Shown here: in pieces, positions 36,150 to 47,970 of the stretch
Layout of the letters: every line of letters starts with the position of its first letter
How positions within the stretch are numbered: position 1 is the first letter of the stretch
Source of the DNA: Antilocapra americana
Lineage: Eukaryota > Chordata > Mammalia > Artiodactyla > Antilocapridae
DNA: 64,000 nucleotides
Direction: 5' to 3'
Assembly: GCA_007570785.1 (NCBI GenBank)
Contig: ML661885.1
Span: 34,121,714 to 34,185,713, forward strand
Notes under the pieces: generated by a model
The model's input: the letters and a program-made list of their open reading frames with translations, nothing else
Told to the model about the DNA's origin: nothing
The model's database searches: none
Position numbers and translations under genes: made by a program

Positions 36150-36270
36150 ATTCTTTCTCTATAAAATAGAAATAATAATAAAGTACCTACCTCGTAAAGC
36201 TATGCTTATAAACAGAATAATTGTAAGTGCTAAAGACAGTGTCTAGACAATGGAAAAGTTCAATGAGTAT
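36150..36270 (+). mobile_element. MIR SINE remnant
   Basis: TTCTCTATAAAATAGAAATA, AAGTACCTACCTCGTAAAGC, ATTGTAAGTGCTAAAGACAG and GTGTCTAGACAATGG preserve the order of the sense MIR 3' half. Confidence 0.6.
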
Positions 36271-36878
36271 CCTCTTCCTCTTTGTTCTTATGTATCCTAC
36301 TTTTTAGGATACATGGGATACACATCAAAGTCTTCATCTTTTCGTTTTTCTCTCCTCCTTTTTCTCAGAAAAATGCTCTCATTTTGTACATCACTTTTAA
36401 GGATTTACTGGGCTCCAGTGACTTAAGGAAGAACTACTTATCACTTTTCATATTATTTCTTTATTAAATTGTGTAGGAACTTTGCACTTCCTTTCTAGTA
36501 CTCTTAAGTAGTACGTTCTAGTATGAATATAATCGATACAATGCAGAGAGGGTTCTTCGCAGCAGGAAATGCTTGACACCCAGCCAGTCAATTTAGGTAC
36601 ATCGTCAACTTCTGCAAAGATGTAGAAAGTTACTGCTTCAGTGTCTTTATAGATTCATTGAAAATTCTGCAGTAAAGAAGGTTTATTCTAAAAATATGCT
36701 TTATAAAGTTTATTCAGTATGGTATACTAGATGATATAGTCAGGTGATTATGTTTATTCAAGTAACAATGGACTAGGATGTTTTGGGAAGGAAAGCTCAA
36801 AATAAATTTCTATTTACTAAATGGAACCTGACTCCTTTTTATTATATTGGTCATTGATCAAGATATTCTGTATATGAT
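36271..36878. other. No recognised feature
   Basis: AT-rich unique-looking sequence; no gene or repeat recognised. Confidence 0.4.
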
Positions 36879-36890
36879 ACTATCTTTCAG

Positions 36891-37098
36891 GGGTTTTCCC
36901 AGTGGCTCAGTCAGTAAAGAATCTGCTTGCAATGCCAGAGATCCAGGTTTTATCCCTGTATCAGGAAGATCCCCTGAATAAGGGAATGGCACACACTCCA
37001 ATATTCTTGCCTGGAGAGTTCCATGGACAGAGGAGCCTGGTGGGCTGCAGTCCATGGAGTGACAAAGAGTCAAACATGACTGAGTCACACACACACAC
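36891..37098 (+). mobile_element. Bov-tA SINE, sense, with (AC)n tail
   Basis: The head GGGGTTTTCCCAGTGGCTCA, the body and a CTGAGT tail that passes into an (AC)8 run (37086-37101). Flanking ACTATCTTTCAG (36879-36890) and ACTGTCTTTCAA (37099-37110) are a near-perfect target duplication, overlapping the AC tail by two bases. Confidence 0.9.
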
Positions 37099-37111
37099 AC
37101 TGTCTTTCAAG

Positions 37112-37879
37112 AACCTTTGCCCAAGTTATTGAGGTTATCATGCATTCTTCAAAATTACGATTTTCATTCAGTCAACGGTTGTTAGAAATCAGGTTATAAA
37201 AATACAAATTTAATATGTCATAGAAAACCTTTCATTTGTCACTACAAGTTGAATAAACCTTTTAAGAAATAATTAGTATATAGCACTAGTAAATTGTTGT
37301 CCAAGTTATTTATTCTCTCAAATAGTAGACCAAAATCAAGAAATACATAACAGATTCACAAAGTTTAGAAAGGAGTTGGGATCCAGGCATTTTAATAATT
37401 TTTTGAAAAAAAATTATGTTTTGAGTAATGGAAAAGAGTAGTTTCAATAGTTCCTCATATAATACAAAGTTTAATATTAAAAAATAGTCTATGTAGAGAT
37501 TACAGCATTTTGGAAACAAGTCTTTAAATAACACCCACCACCAGGATCTGGAACATTTCAACTTTTTCTACAATTTTTTTTCCATGTCAGTGTTTTTTTA
37601 AAAATTTAATCTTGCCCAAGTTTATGTATAATTAATTACTGATAATATTATAATTCCCCCAGATGATCATCAAATATAAAAGTCCTTTTAGCATAAGAAC
37701 TATCTGTCTGAAAGTTCTTTTGCCCCTGTGATTTTTCAGTGCACAGAGGAAGTGCTTGCTAGCATTTTGGACCAGTATTATATGTCAATAATGCCCTAAT
37801 AATATGGTCAATAGAGATGGAATTCATGGTAAGAAGGTAGCAACTCCCAAGTCATTCCAATAAAGCAAAGATGGATATC
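37112..37879. other. AT-rich stretch with no recognised feature
   Basis: No recognised repeat or gene; the 83-codon minus frame at 37310-37561 is in very AT-rich sequence and not coding-like. Confidence 0.4.
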
Positions 37880-38022
37880 TTTGTGCTAAGTAGCTTTAGT
37901 CGTATCAGATGCTATGCTACCCTGTGCACTGTAGCCTGCCAGGCTGCTCTGTCCATGGGATTCTCCAAGCAAGAATACTGGAGTGGGTTCTCATTTCTTT
38001 CTCCAGGGGATCTTCCCCACTC
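37880..38022 (-). mobile_element. Bov-A/Bov-tA SINE, antisense, head-truncated
   Basis: The tail side is GTGCTAAGTAGCTTTAGTCG (Bov-A type) and the body runs to TCTCCAGGGGATCTTCCCCA, where it stops; the B-box and head are absent. Confidence 0.85.
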
Positions 38023-38040
38023 TGGAAGATACAGATATAA

Positions 38041-38070
38041 ATATGTATGTATGTATATATGTATATATAT
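38041..38070. repeat. (TATG)n/(TA)n microsatellite
   Basis: Three TATG-phase units followed by alternating TA/TG sequence, directly downstream of the truncated SINE. Confidence 0.85.
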
Positions 38071-38139
38071 CCTTCCTCATCATGAATAGCTTAAGTATGC
38101 GATGTCTGAGAAGATCTGCCCTGCGTTCCTGAGAGTCAG

Positions 38140-38190
38140 ATGTTACTCTTCCTATTTAACACAGAAGGTTATAGAGATTCAGAGAGGCTG
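38140..38190 (-). mobile_element. Short MIR-like remnant
   Basis: TTCCTATTTAACACAGAAGG and AGATTCAGAGAGGCTG resemble the antisense MIR core. Too short for certainty. Confidence 0.35.
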
Positions 38191-38193
38191 TTT

Positions 38194-38378
38194 CGAGATT
38201 CTCAACCATAGCTGCATATTAGAATCACCTGTATTTCTTCAAACAAACAAAAAAACCATGCTGACACCTGAACTCTACTCATGACAAATTAATTAGAATC
38301 TCTGGACTGGACCATGACAACAACATTGTGTAAGCACTCGTAAAGTGATTCTAATGTGCAGTCAGACGGAGAACCATA
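38194..38378 (+). mobile_element. MER5-type hAT-Charlie DNA transposon
   Basis: It begins with GATTCTCAACCATAGCTGCA, continues with TATTAGAATCACCTG, AATTAGAATCTCTGGACTGG and AAGTGATTCTAATGTGCAGT, and ends with GGAGAACCAT. That is the layout of the MER5A family: inverted ends around a short AT-rich interior. Length fits the roughly 190-bp family. Confidence 0.75.
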
Positions 38379-39364
38379 GGTTAAATGAGTCACCTGATTC
38401 ACAAGCTGAACCTTAAATCCTGGACTTCTGACTGTGCAGGCTGTAGTAGGCCGTGTTCACCTCATCAAACACACACAGCTTTGGGTTTCTTTTCCTAGGG
38501 ATTACTGACACTCTTAATTACATGGCCGCATGTGCAGTAGAATATTTCTTTTTTCATCCACAACAGTAGGTTTGGATGAATGATACCAAATACTGATGGC
38601 CTCAAGTTCTTCTGAAAATCTTATTTAAATTGTAGAAAGATGAGGTGTCATAGAGACCTCATCACCACCACCAAATCTCAGTTAGCTCCCAGAACTTCCC
38701 AAGAAAACAGTCTAGAGTAAAACGGTATGCTTACTGGGTAAATGCCCCTTAAAGAGAGTTCTAGCCCTTCTTTCCAAAAGTTTATAGACCTACAACCCAT
38801 CACATATAACATTCTAGAGTTTCGTCTCATAGTCTAACACTTTCTCTTGAGCTTTTGATGTTAGAATGTCTATTTTAGGCATCTTTTCAGGCTGAATAAT
38901 TCTAAATGTGACAGGTGTCATAATAGCACCTTCACACTCAGCAAGCCAATATGACTTGCTGCTGCTAGTATTAGGCTATGGAAAATCTAGAATTGGGTCC
39001 AACAAGAGTGAGTCCTGGATGTGGATAAGCTCAGTTGAAATCATCCTCTGCTATAGCTATATTTGCTCAGTTCCTAAAGCTAGATTTTAGCTTGGCTATG
39101 ACTAGTGTGCCAGTTCTCCCCTTATCTTGCAGTGTCAGCTATACACCCACTCCTTTCTTGGTACTCTTGCTTAGGATCACTCCTTCCTTTCTGAACTTTC
39201 ACAACCAGCCTAATACTTAGTGTGTACCTCTCTAGCTGGCCTACTTACTCCCTAAGTAGGTCTCCTCAGGTTCTGGTTAAGATCTTAATGTAAACTAGAT
39301 TACCACATGATTACCTGAAATATAGCCACTTTCATAGCCAAACTCTATAGCTAATAGTCTTATA
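38379..39364. other. No recognised feature
   Basis: Unique-looking sequence; short frames (38908-39090, 39035-39220) are not recognisable. Confidence 0.4.
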
Positions 39365-39895
39365 GTTTTCCTCCTGGTTCTGGTTATCTACTGGTGCATA
39401 ATAAACTACCCTTAAACTTTGTGCTTAAACTATCTTATTGTTCTAGGAGATAAACTGGGCTCAGCTTAAAGGTTCTTGCTTGCACTTCTCATATGCATAA
39501 TACAATCAGATGAAACATGAGACTAGAGTCATCAAATGGGCCAGACATCCAAGAGGGCCTCCTCAAATGACTGGCAGATGATGCTAGTCTTTGACCTGGC
39601 ACTTACATGGACTAATGACCAAAGAAACTACACATCACCTCTCCATGTGGCTAGCTTCCCCATGTCCCAAGAGGGAAAGTTCCAAGATACCCAGGTAGAA
39701 GCTGCAAGACTTCTCAAAGTCTGATTTGGAAATCCCAAAATGTCATTTCTGCTGCATTGTACTGGTAAAGCCAGGTCAAAAGGCCATCCAGATTAAAGAA
39801 TAAAGGGAACAGACTTTACCTCTTGATGTTAGGAGTGGCATGCACTTAAAGGGAGCAAAGGAATTAATGGAAACCATCAATAAACGTCTGTCACC
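39365..39895 (+). mobile_element. Ancient interspersed repeat, family unnamed (copy 1)
   Basis: The run GGTTATCTACTGGTGCATAA, TAAACTACCCTTAAACTTTG, AACTGGGCTCAG, CCTCCTCAAATGACTGGCAG, CATGTGGCTAGCTTCC, GTCATTTCTGCTGCATTGTA and a GACTTTACCTCTTGATG end reproduces an old, widespread mammalian repeat starting 'ttatctattgctgcataacaaattacc'. An LTR-type origin is possible. A second copy lies at 52665-53145. The 62-codon frame at 39536-39724 falls inside it and is not a gene. Confidence 0.6.
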
Positions 39896-39956
39896 CACTC
39901 ACCGTATCCCTTTTTTTTATCGCTACATCATTTCTCTTTAGAATGGTAGTCTAGGC

Positions 39957-41310
39957 CAGTGGTGCTGGAACTTTTTAATATCAGAGCCCCTTCATCACAG
40001 TCTTAAAATTATTGAGGACCTTTTATCTGTATGAGTTCAATCTATTGATATTTATTATGTTAGAAAGTAAAATGGAGACACTTAAGATATTTATTAGTTT
40101 ATTTAAAAATAGTAATGATAAACCTACTACTTGCTAACATAAATAACATATCCCAATGAAATATATATCTTGTAAAACAAAATCTTTTAGTGAGAGGAGT
40201 GGCATTGTTTTTAATTTTTGCAAGTCTTTTTAATTAAAGGCATCCAACTTCCTATATCTCCTTCTGTAATATGTTGTTTTGGTTTAAGTGTTTGAAGAAA
40301 ATATCACCTTAGAGAGGTATGTTGAAAAAGGGAGGTATGTTTAAATAACCTCTTCAGATAATTATGAATATCCTTTTTAAATAACTTTTTGATAGACCAG
40401 ACCTGTGGAAATTTCTTTTGTTTTTATTTAAATGTGGAAACTGAATCTATGTCAACACATTTTTATAGTGTTATATTAAAACTCATTGGTGTCTCTTGCA
40501 CTGTGCATAGATCTTTCATCAGTGTGTGATTTTGTAACATTAAACATTGGTTGTTCTAAAGATAATGGTTTACTGAATTAAACAGATCATTCAAATATAT
40601 TTTATTATATAATATTTAAAAATCACTTTTATACATATCAACAACTATTGAATTAGAAGTGAGAAAGGTATCTGGCTTAAAGGGGTGGACACAGGGTTTT
40701 CAGTTTTCTAATTTTCTCTTGAAATCTTGAATTTCACAATAAATATTGTCAAGTTTCTTGCCTTTAACTGATAGACTTCATTCATTTTGGGAAAATGGAT
40801 GTCAAATATCCACATCTGAATATCTTGTCCTGTCAGTCATTCACTCAGTTCTCGATAATTAGAAAGTCAGATTGAGCCTGAAAACCACACAATTCACAAT
40901 TTATGAGTACTTCTTCTGCAGATAACCAATGAACTCGAGTATACGACATAAATACTTTATACAAAATCCCCTGTATTCTCACAGAGTATTTAAAAATGTG
41001 TACTCAAGAGGTAAAGCTTAATAAAATAATAATCTTTACTGCTTCACTCAATGCACTGTTGAGGGAAACTGGCTCTTTAAATGAAAGAATGCCGTGATGA
41101 CTGATTTTGGTGGTTAACATTGCCTTGATTTGCAGTGAGACACAAACTGTTGTTGCGTGCTAATTGCATTTGCACAAAGGCAAACATCAATGCAATGAGA
41201 AGACCAGTAATACCCAGAGATTATTTTAAAAATAATTTGAACTTGTAGACCGCCTGAAAGTGTCTCAGGGAATCCTTAGGAACCTGAAGACTGTGTTTTG
41301 AGAATTACTG
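39957..41310 (+). mobile_element. hAT-Charlie-like DNA transposon, 1354 bp
   Basis: The left end CAGTGGTGCTGGAACTTTTT and right end GTTTTGAGAATTACTG form an imperfect inverted pair of the hAT-Charlie type (compare 'cagtggttctcaaactttt'). Flanking 8-mers GTCTAGGC (39949-39956) and ATCTAGTT (41311-41318) share TCTAG, compatible with an aged 8-bp target duplication. Internally, AATGCACTGTTGAGGGAAAC and TTGATTTGCAGTGAGACACA agree with my memory of a Charlie family. No open frame longer than about 60 codons exists, so no transposase is encoded. Orientation is arbitrary. Confidence 0.75.
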
Positions 41311-41684
41311 ATCTAGTTCATATCTGAAGAAGCCATATCTCTATTGTCACTAAAATAGAGCTCCCATATACTGATATGAAGGAAGAAAAAGTCTTAGCAG
41401 TGCTCTGTTGTTAGACAGAGAGGGTGGAACAGTTCCTTCGTGGTATGGATTTGAAGCCAGGAATTTCCAAAAGACCTGGACAGGAGAAGTTGGGAGAGAG
41501 ACATACAATTAGAAGAAATAAGAATAGCCTTTCAGTAGGTACCAGCGCTTCCCTCAATATATTCACATCTATTATTTATCTCTATTTTGAAAAATGAGAA
41601 AAAAACACTCATTGCTTTTCTTTTATCATTGTTCAGTTTGAGATAGGAAGGTGCACAAGCAGATTCATTCATTATATTTTAGTG
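41311..41684. other. No recognised feature
   Basis: Short unique-looking segment next to the hAT-like element. Confidence 0.35.
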
Positions 41685-41840
41685 TAGTAGAAAGGGCCCT
41701 GAACTAGGAATAATGTACAGTATCGACTTCCAACTTAGCCACTCTTGCTTGGCTTGCTATGAATCATATCACTTCCAAGTCTCATTTCCTACTTTAAACA
41801 ATTAGGAGTTTGAGATAGAGGATTTCTTAATTGCCTCCTA
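41685..41840 (+). mobile_element. MIR SINE remnant
   Basis: TAGTAGAAAGGGCCCTGAAC, CTTCCAACTTAGCCACTC and AGTCTCATTTCCTACTTTAA fit the tRNA-derived start and core of a sense MIR, strongly diverged. Confidence 0.55.
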
Positions 41841-43864
41841 ATTCCAAGTGTATCTATATATAATGTGCTGACCAGAACAGACTCATGAGAGTCAGTTATA
41901 CACATCTCCCGACTGTATGTTTAGTGATATCTATCTTGATATCTGCTATTATGGGAACATTTGCACCATAGAAAATGGCAAACGCTATAAATAGAAACTT
42001 TTAAAAAAAACAACAACAACCCAATTTACCAGTACAGCACAGTCTGTCTATTTAATCCCCTTGCACTATGGAACACATATGTAGTAACTGGAAACTTGCT
42101 ATGGTGCTTAGCTCATAGAAGATCTCAACAGATCTTGTGATGGTATGGGATTCACACACTCTTCAGTTTGTCTTGGATATTCTTTCTTAATTATCATGTG
42201 CGGTTTAGCTAAACTAGTCTGTGTTCTTATACTTTGTTGAAAGAAAAAATAAAAGTAAAAGGGAAGTGAAAGTTTTCTAAACATATGTCAAAATTCCTTT
42301 AAAATTTTTCTTTTTTATTTCTTCAGATTTATGACCTACTGATATACTTTTTCCATTTAATAAAATTTAAAAGTTAAGTTCCTCTGGTCTGTCTGAAATG
42401 ATAACTAACCTACTGTTTCAATTCAGAATCTAGAGGCAGAAACAAATAATGGAGTTAATAACGTAAAGTAACAGTCCTTAACATAAATGGCCTGTGCCTC
42501 TTTACCAAGACTCGTAAGTGACAATCTATCCTCTATATCTTAAAACATTTTTTTTGACCACCCAGAGTAGAGGAATACTAGAGAAAGGATAGGAAAAAAA
42601 TGATGGAACAGGCAGAGAAGAAGCATTTCCCAGTTGAATAAGAAACTTTAGCTAGTTTTAAAGCTCAGTGCCCTGTAGAACTATTTTGTCATTTGGAAAA
42701 ATACCGTCTCATATCCCATTCCTGTCATGCTCCCCATCTCCATACCCAGTTGTCATAACGTCCCAGTCTGACATGGAAAAAATGTTCCAGTTTGCCTTTG
42801 GAAATGTGATTCAGTCTTGCTGGCAGGGATTCCTTTGAAAGATCCTTGACCCATTCTCAGGATGCTCTCAGTTTGCCAGAAGCAAGCAGCAGAAAGGATG
42901 GGGTTTCACAAAGAGAGAATTCAGGGGCTTCGTGAGTATAATTCCTGTTCAGGACTGCCCTCACACGTCTGCCAAGACCCAGCACAGTGCTTTCATGAGG
43001 GCACCTAGTCTTCCCTTTCAAAGATACCCAGTTACTCAGGCTCCAAGCTGTGAAGTAGGGCTTCAGTAAGCATGGCGATTCTTGGGAACCTCTAGAGAAG
43101 CAGACTTTGACAGGTAATGTCACAACTGCCCATCACTATTCAACAGGGTTGATCTCTGGGCATGCACAGTGTTGCTTTTAAGTCCTGCTGATTTGGATTC
43201 AGTTTTTCCCTTTTAGCATCTTGCTTGAAATTTCTGTTTGACTTGGAACTCCCCAACTACCAAATTAAGTGAAATGAGCTTGATAAAAAAAAAAGTTCAT
43301 TGAAATTTACCACAGCCATTTGAAGAAACTTCCAATAAAACCAGAAAGAGAGCCAATGGCCATCTGCCCAGTGACATAAAACAAAAAGCTACCCACTAGG
43401 AGATGAAATTAAAACACTAAGGAAATCAGGGATAGGAGTAATCCAACCTTCTACAGTTTCCATTTATCTAAAATTCAGGCCTTCCCAGGAGTTAGCAAAA
43501 TCCATCTGGAAGAGTACTCAGTACTCTTCCCATCAGAGGAGAACTTGCTGGTATTTTGCCAATAATGGAGTATTAAACAAATACACAGACAACCAAACCA
43601 AACCCCATAAAAAACACGAAGGAGTAAATAATTGGGTCCTGCAAGCCACTCTGTGTCCCACAGTGATCACCAAAGTGAGTAAAACTCCATTTTTGCACTC
43701 TGTGGCTCTGTTCCACATTTGCAGAAGAGACACATAGATAAGAAGGGTGTAATATGGGGTAGAAGGATTTATTCTGTCAGAAATATGATGTACCCATTTT
43801 TGAAATACATTTCATTCTTGATAAAATGAGAAAGGATCAGCATGGCACCAGATGAGTGATTAAA
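41841..43864. other. Repeat-poor stretch, no recognised feature
   Basis: About 2 kb without a recognised repeat; a somewhat GC-richer part lies near 42,700-43,250. The 88-codon minus frame at 42857-43123 and 66-codon frame at 43533-43733 match nothing I know. Confidence 0.4.
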
Positions 43865-43951
43865 TGTATACTCATGGCGGACTCATGTCAATGTATGACA
43901 AAACCAACACAATAAAGTAAAGAAAATTTAAAAACATAATAAATAAAAAAT
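43865..43951 (+). mobile_element. Ruminant L1 3' terminal scrap with A-rich tail
   Basis: ACTCATGGCGGACTCATGTC, AATGTATGACAAAACCAACA and an A-rich run correspond to the last bases of a bovid L1 3' UTR ('gctgattcatgtcaatgtatgacaaaacc') and its tail. Confidence 0.65.
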
Positions 43952-44205
43952 GCACTCTTAGTAAAGGAAGCTACAGTACTAGGGAATGAACTCACACTGG
44001 TTGTATCTCTATAACCTATTTAAAAAACCCACACTGAATGAGTTCTAGAGATCTACTGTGCAGCAAGCAAAACAAATTTTAAAAATCACCTGAAGAAATA
44101 AAATAAGAAAAAGGTAATGAGTTAAAATATAATTAAAACAGTTAAAAGTCACATCTTGTTTTCAGTGTGTATGTATGTATGTGTAGTCTATATATGCATT
44201 TATAT

Positions 44206-44405
44206 GGCTTTCCTGGCGGCTCAGACTGTAAAGAATCTGCTGCAAGGCAGGATTCAAACAGATTCGAACCCTGGGTTTGTAAGATTCCCTGGAAGAGGGC
44301 ACAGCAACCCACTCCAGTATTCTTGCCTGGAGAATTCCATGGGCAGGGGAGTTTGGCAGGCTACAGTCCATGAGGTCACAAAGAGTCAGACAAGACTGAC
44401 TAACC
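44206..44405 (+). mobile_element. Bov-tA SINE, sense
   Basis: Head GGCTTTCCTGGCGGCTCAGA, B-box-like GATTCGAACCCTGGG, body and a tail ending AGACAAGACTGACTAAC. The head begins one base short of the usual GGGCTTCC. No certain target duplication; (GTAT)n-like sequence precedes it at 44167-44181. Confidence 0.9.
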
Positions 44406-45339
44406 CTTTCACATGTATGTATAAATAATATTAATATAGTGCTCTCTGTGTAATAAACTCTTGGTAGAAATTTAAGGACAAATAATTTACTGATGAATAT
44501 ATCATGTAGCCTTTAAATGCTGCCTTTGTGAATATAATCAAAGACTGAACAGTTAATTTTCACACATCAAATTTTAGTCTATAATACATGCAATAAACTT
44601 TATAGATATTTGGCATTCCCTCTCTCTATTCCATTTAATTATTGTATTAATGTTTCCCTAGTAATCTTTCTTAGCTGTTTGTGTTTTCCTTCTCTCTTAA
44701 ACCACATTCAAAAGTAGGATATCCCAGGGCTCTGGTATCTGATGATAAAGCACATTCACTAAATTTTTCACAAACAATATTCATAGTTATAAAATGTGTG
44801 CATATTTTTTTAGATTGTTTTGTGTGGAAGAAGTTCTTTCATCATTTGTATCCCTTTGGGATATCTCAAGACCCCAACATCTGGTTAGTGGTTTCTTGAA
44901 AAGACACACTTTTTCAATACAAAATGTTCTTCTGCTTAAAATAACAATAACAACTTAATTTTCATGTTTAGTAGCTTAGAAGATAGTATAAAATTCACTT
45001 TTCCTTAATAAATGTCAGATTTTACTTTATCATACATCAGTGCACCTGTTCTGAAATAGCATGAAATTTTAGCTTAAACATATGTATGCAAATTAAAATT
45101 TGGCAAGTTAATAACAAAATGTGAAAATGTTGAAATAATGAAAGCTGAAGTAGTGGAAGCATGGATAGCATAAAACATTTGTTGTGTATGGAAGAGGTAC
45201 AGGTTTAATATTGATAAACTTGAATTTAAGCCTTGATTTTATCATTTTCACATTGGATAACTTTTTTTTAAAATCCCTCTGACAATTTTCTAATCTGTAA
45301 AACTGGTAGGTTCATATCTTGGACTTTTCATAAATACTA
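44406..45339. other. AT-rich stretch with no recognised feature
   Basis: No gene or repeat family recognised. Confidence 0.4.
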
Positions 45340-45500
45340 TTTTTTAAACAAGCAATGCTTTAATGCTTACTCTGTGCCCGGTCCTCTTCTGAGAACTTTT
45401 CAAATTGTGATCTGTTTAATTTTCATGGCAGATATTTGGAGTAAGCACTTTTAGTTCCTCTTTAATGAAAAAGAGACAGAGTTATTTAAGCATGGTTATT
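45340..45500 (-). mobile_element. MIR-like SINE remnant
   Basis: TTACTCTGTGCCCGGTCCTC, GTTTAATTTTCATGGCAGAT and AATGAAAAAGAGACAGAGTT follow the antisense MIR 3' half ('actgtgccaggcact...tttaatcctcacaaca...gaggaaactgaggc'). Confidence 0.55.
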
Positions 45501-45598
45501 TTTCACCTAGAAACCATCAGTGAGTGACATACCAAGGTAGGTCAATTGAGGTAGGCCATTTCAGGTTCCTATTAGGAGGTTATTTAAAATTAATAATG

Positions 45599-45890
45599 TT
45601 GTTCAATTGCTCAGTCATTGTCTGACTTTGCAACCCCATGGATAGCAGCATGCCAGGCTTCTTTGTGCTTCACCATCTCCCAGAGCTTGCTCAAATTCAT
45701 GTGCATTGAGTCGATGATGCCATACAACCATTTCATCCTCTGTCGTCCCCTTCTCCTGCCTTCAGTCTTTCCCAGCATCAGGGTCTTTTCTAATGAGTTG
45801 GCTCTTCACATCAGGTGGCCAAAGTACTGGAGCTTCAGCTTCAGGATCAGCCCTTCAACAAATAATCAGGGATGATTTCCTTTAGGATTG
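45599..45890 (-). mobile_element. BovB LINE 3' fragment, antisense, with target-site duplication
   Basis: About 290 bp of the BovB 3' end, starting at the 3' terminus (GTTCAATTGCTCAGTC) and truncated after GATTTCCTTTAGGATTG. AAATTAATAATG is present at 45587-45598 and again at 45904-45915, a 12-bp direct repeat. Thirteen bases of AT-rich filler separate the truncated end from the second copy. Confidence 0.88.
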
Positions 45891-45915
45891 AATTAATTAA
45901 ATTAAATTAATAATG

Positions 45916-46128
45916 AAAGTGAAAGTGAAGTCGCTCAGTCGTGTCCGACTCTTTGTGACCCAATGGACTGTAGCTTACCGGGCTCCTCTGTCCATGGGTT
46001 TTCCAGGCAAGAGTACTGGAGCGGACTGCCTTTTCCTTCTCCAGGGGATCTTCGCAACCTAGGGATCGAATCCAGGTCTCCTAGATTGCAAACAGACGCT
46101 TTACCATCTGAGCCACCAGAGAAGCCCC
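45916..46128 (-). mobile_element. Bov-tA SINE, antisense, at the same target site as the BovB fragment
   Basis: A complete antisense copy from the tail AAAGTGAAAGTGAAGTCGCT to the head complement GAGCCACCAGAGAAGCCCC. It lies directly behind the second copy of AAATTAATAATG and is followed by the related AAATTAAACTAA (46129-46140). Confidence 0.93.
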
Positions 46129-46205
46129 AAATTAAACTAATATTAATAAACTATTATTAAATAAATTAATAAATTTAATATTAAATTTAAATTAATAAAA
46201 ACAAC
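46129..46205. repeat. AT-rich low-complexity tract
   Basis: Made almost only of A and T, with the perfect palindrome AATTTAATATTAAATT inside. Confidence 0.85.
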
Positions 46206-46503
46206 TTAAAGTTGGTATACATTTTATTATCATCAGACAATAGCAGTTCTAAACAATCTATGAGATATTATTCCCTTCAGGATGGATCACTTTTGTCCTC
46301 CATTCCTAAATACTCATTTCCCTTTATAACAGTACATTTTTAATTAAAGCAAGAAAAATAAAATTATAGGCGCTTATAAAATGTTTGGATATTTAGCAAA
46401 AATATAAATAAATTCTAGGACTACAGGTAGTCTTGAATGAGTTAGTACATGTAATATGTATATAATAGTATTAATAATATACAGTATAGTTAATGTGTCC
46501 ATA

Positions 46504-46566
46504 GTGTATATATATACATACATATATATATACACACACACACATATACATGCACATATATGCATA
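46504..46566. repeat. (TA)n(CA)n microsatellite
   Basis: Alternating TA, TACA and CA blocks over about 60 bp, including a (CA)6 core. Confidence 0.9.
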
Positions 46567-47910
46567 GATAACACCTTTCTCTCTTATGGTAATTAATGTA
46601 TTAGTGACATCTGCATTTTGCATACTATGCACATGATGTTCACTGGAGATTAGGCCATTTAGTAAAATTTTCATCTGTACTTTCCTCACCACATACTTCC
46701 TTTTCAGAACATGTGAATAGAAATTTTTAGATGAAGTTGCAGGTTAAAATATATGGTTCTTAAGATAGTCATAATAGAAACAACATCAAAAACAGACAAA
46801 TTTCACCTCCGCCGTTACTTGTTATATAACATTGGTTTTCACTACATATGAGCATCCATTCTTTTAACCGTGGAGACAGGTGGAACAACACTTACAATGC
46901 AGGGTATATTCTTGCTTATATCAACAGTGCTCAAAACTATTGCTCCGTTCCCTCAAATCTTCCTACTTTATTCCACTTCTCCAAAGATGAAAAATACCTT
47001 AAAATAGCCCCATAGGGCAGCAGTCTTTGAATTTCTTCTCCAGTGGGTTGCTGTCTTTAGAAAGACCCTAAATAAGATTTGGAGACGGATTCAGTTTCAG
47101 TGTCTGCAGGTGAGCCTGACTAGCACACATAGCAACTCACCCAGATGAGATTATGGCTGGGAGTCTATAAATGTCTGACTATGCTTATGTCAGTGTCATG
47201 AGGCATCTGGGAAGGAAATTCAGCCTGTTCATTTTTGACCAAGGCACCAAAAAAATTTCCAGTGTGTTTTTATTATATAGTTATTTTGGAATAAAGGACA
47301 AACAAAAGCTATATTTCAACATTAAAAAGATGTTGATGTATACTCAGAAGTTTTTGTGTGTGCCAAAAGAAATAGAACATTTCCTTGCAAGAGTGTGTAC
47401 TGAAATGAAATAAAACAAATGGTTCTTTATTTATTTACGTAAGGCTAGACATTGGGTATATTGCATCATTTAAGCTTCATCCTTACACTTCATTACCTAC
47501 TAAAAATGAGCTCTGCTTGTAAGTATTTGTATAATCAGTGATGAGCTGTGCTTTGAAATGGAGTGCTGCAGATTAAGCAGTAGAAGGAAAATAAAAAAGG
47601 AAAATTGTACTTGATCTTATGGAATATCACAGAATAATTACTTCAAAATAGGGAATTTCCTTAACTCCGAGTTCAAAAATCTTAGGAATACTCTATTTCT
47701 CCAGTGTACTGACCCACAGATCACATGTTGATAGCTTGGAAATAGCATTTCCAGTTGTTAAAACAGATTTTTAAAAAAGGTTTTGGAATTTAGGAAGAAC
47801 TGGAAGTCAAATTTGAAGGCCTTTTTCTTGGATTTTCTCCTTTTTCAGTGGGATAAAATTCAAATTCCCTTTAGCTTAACACTAAATACCCAGCACAATT
47901 TGTCTGGGCC
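46567..47910. other. No recognised feature
   Basis: About 1.3 kb of unique-looking sequence; the 80-codon plus frame at 47171-47413 has no recognisable motif. Confidence 0.4.
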
Positions 47911-47970
47911 TGAGCCTGGAGGGCTACAGTCCATGGGGTCACAAAGAGTTGGACATAACTGAATGAGTAA
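47911..47970 (+). mobile_element. Bov-tA SINE 3' scrap, sense
   Basis: Only the last 60 bp of the SINE (GAGCCTGGAGGGCTACAGTC to GACATAACTGAATGAGTAAC) are present before a CA-rich repeat. This is a strongly 5'-truncated insertion. Confidence 0.85.
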
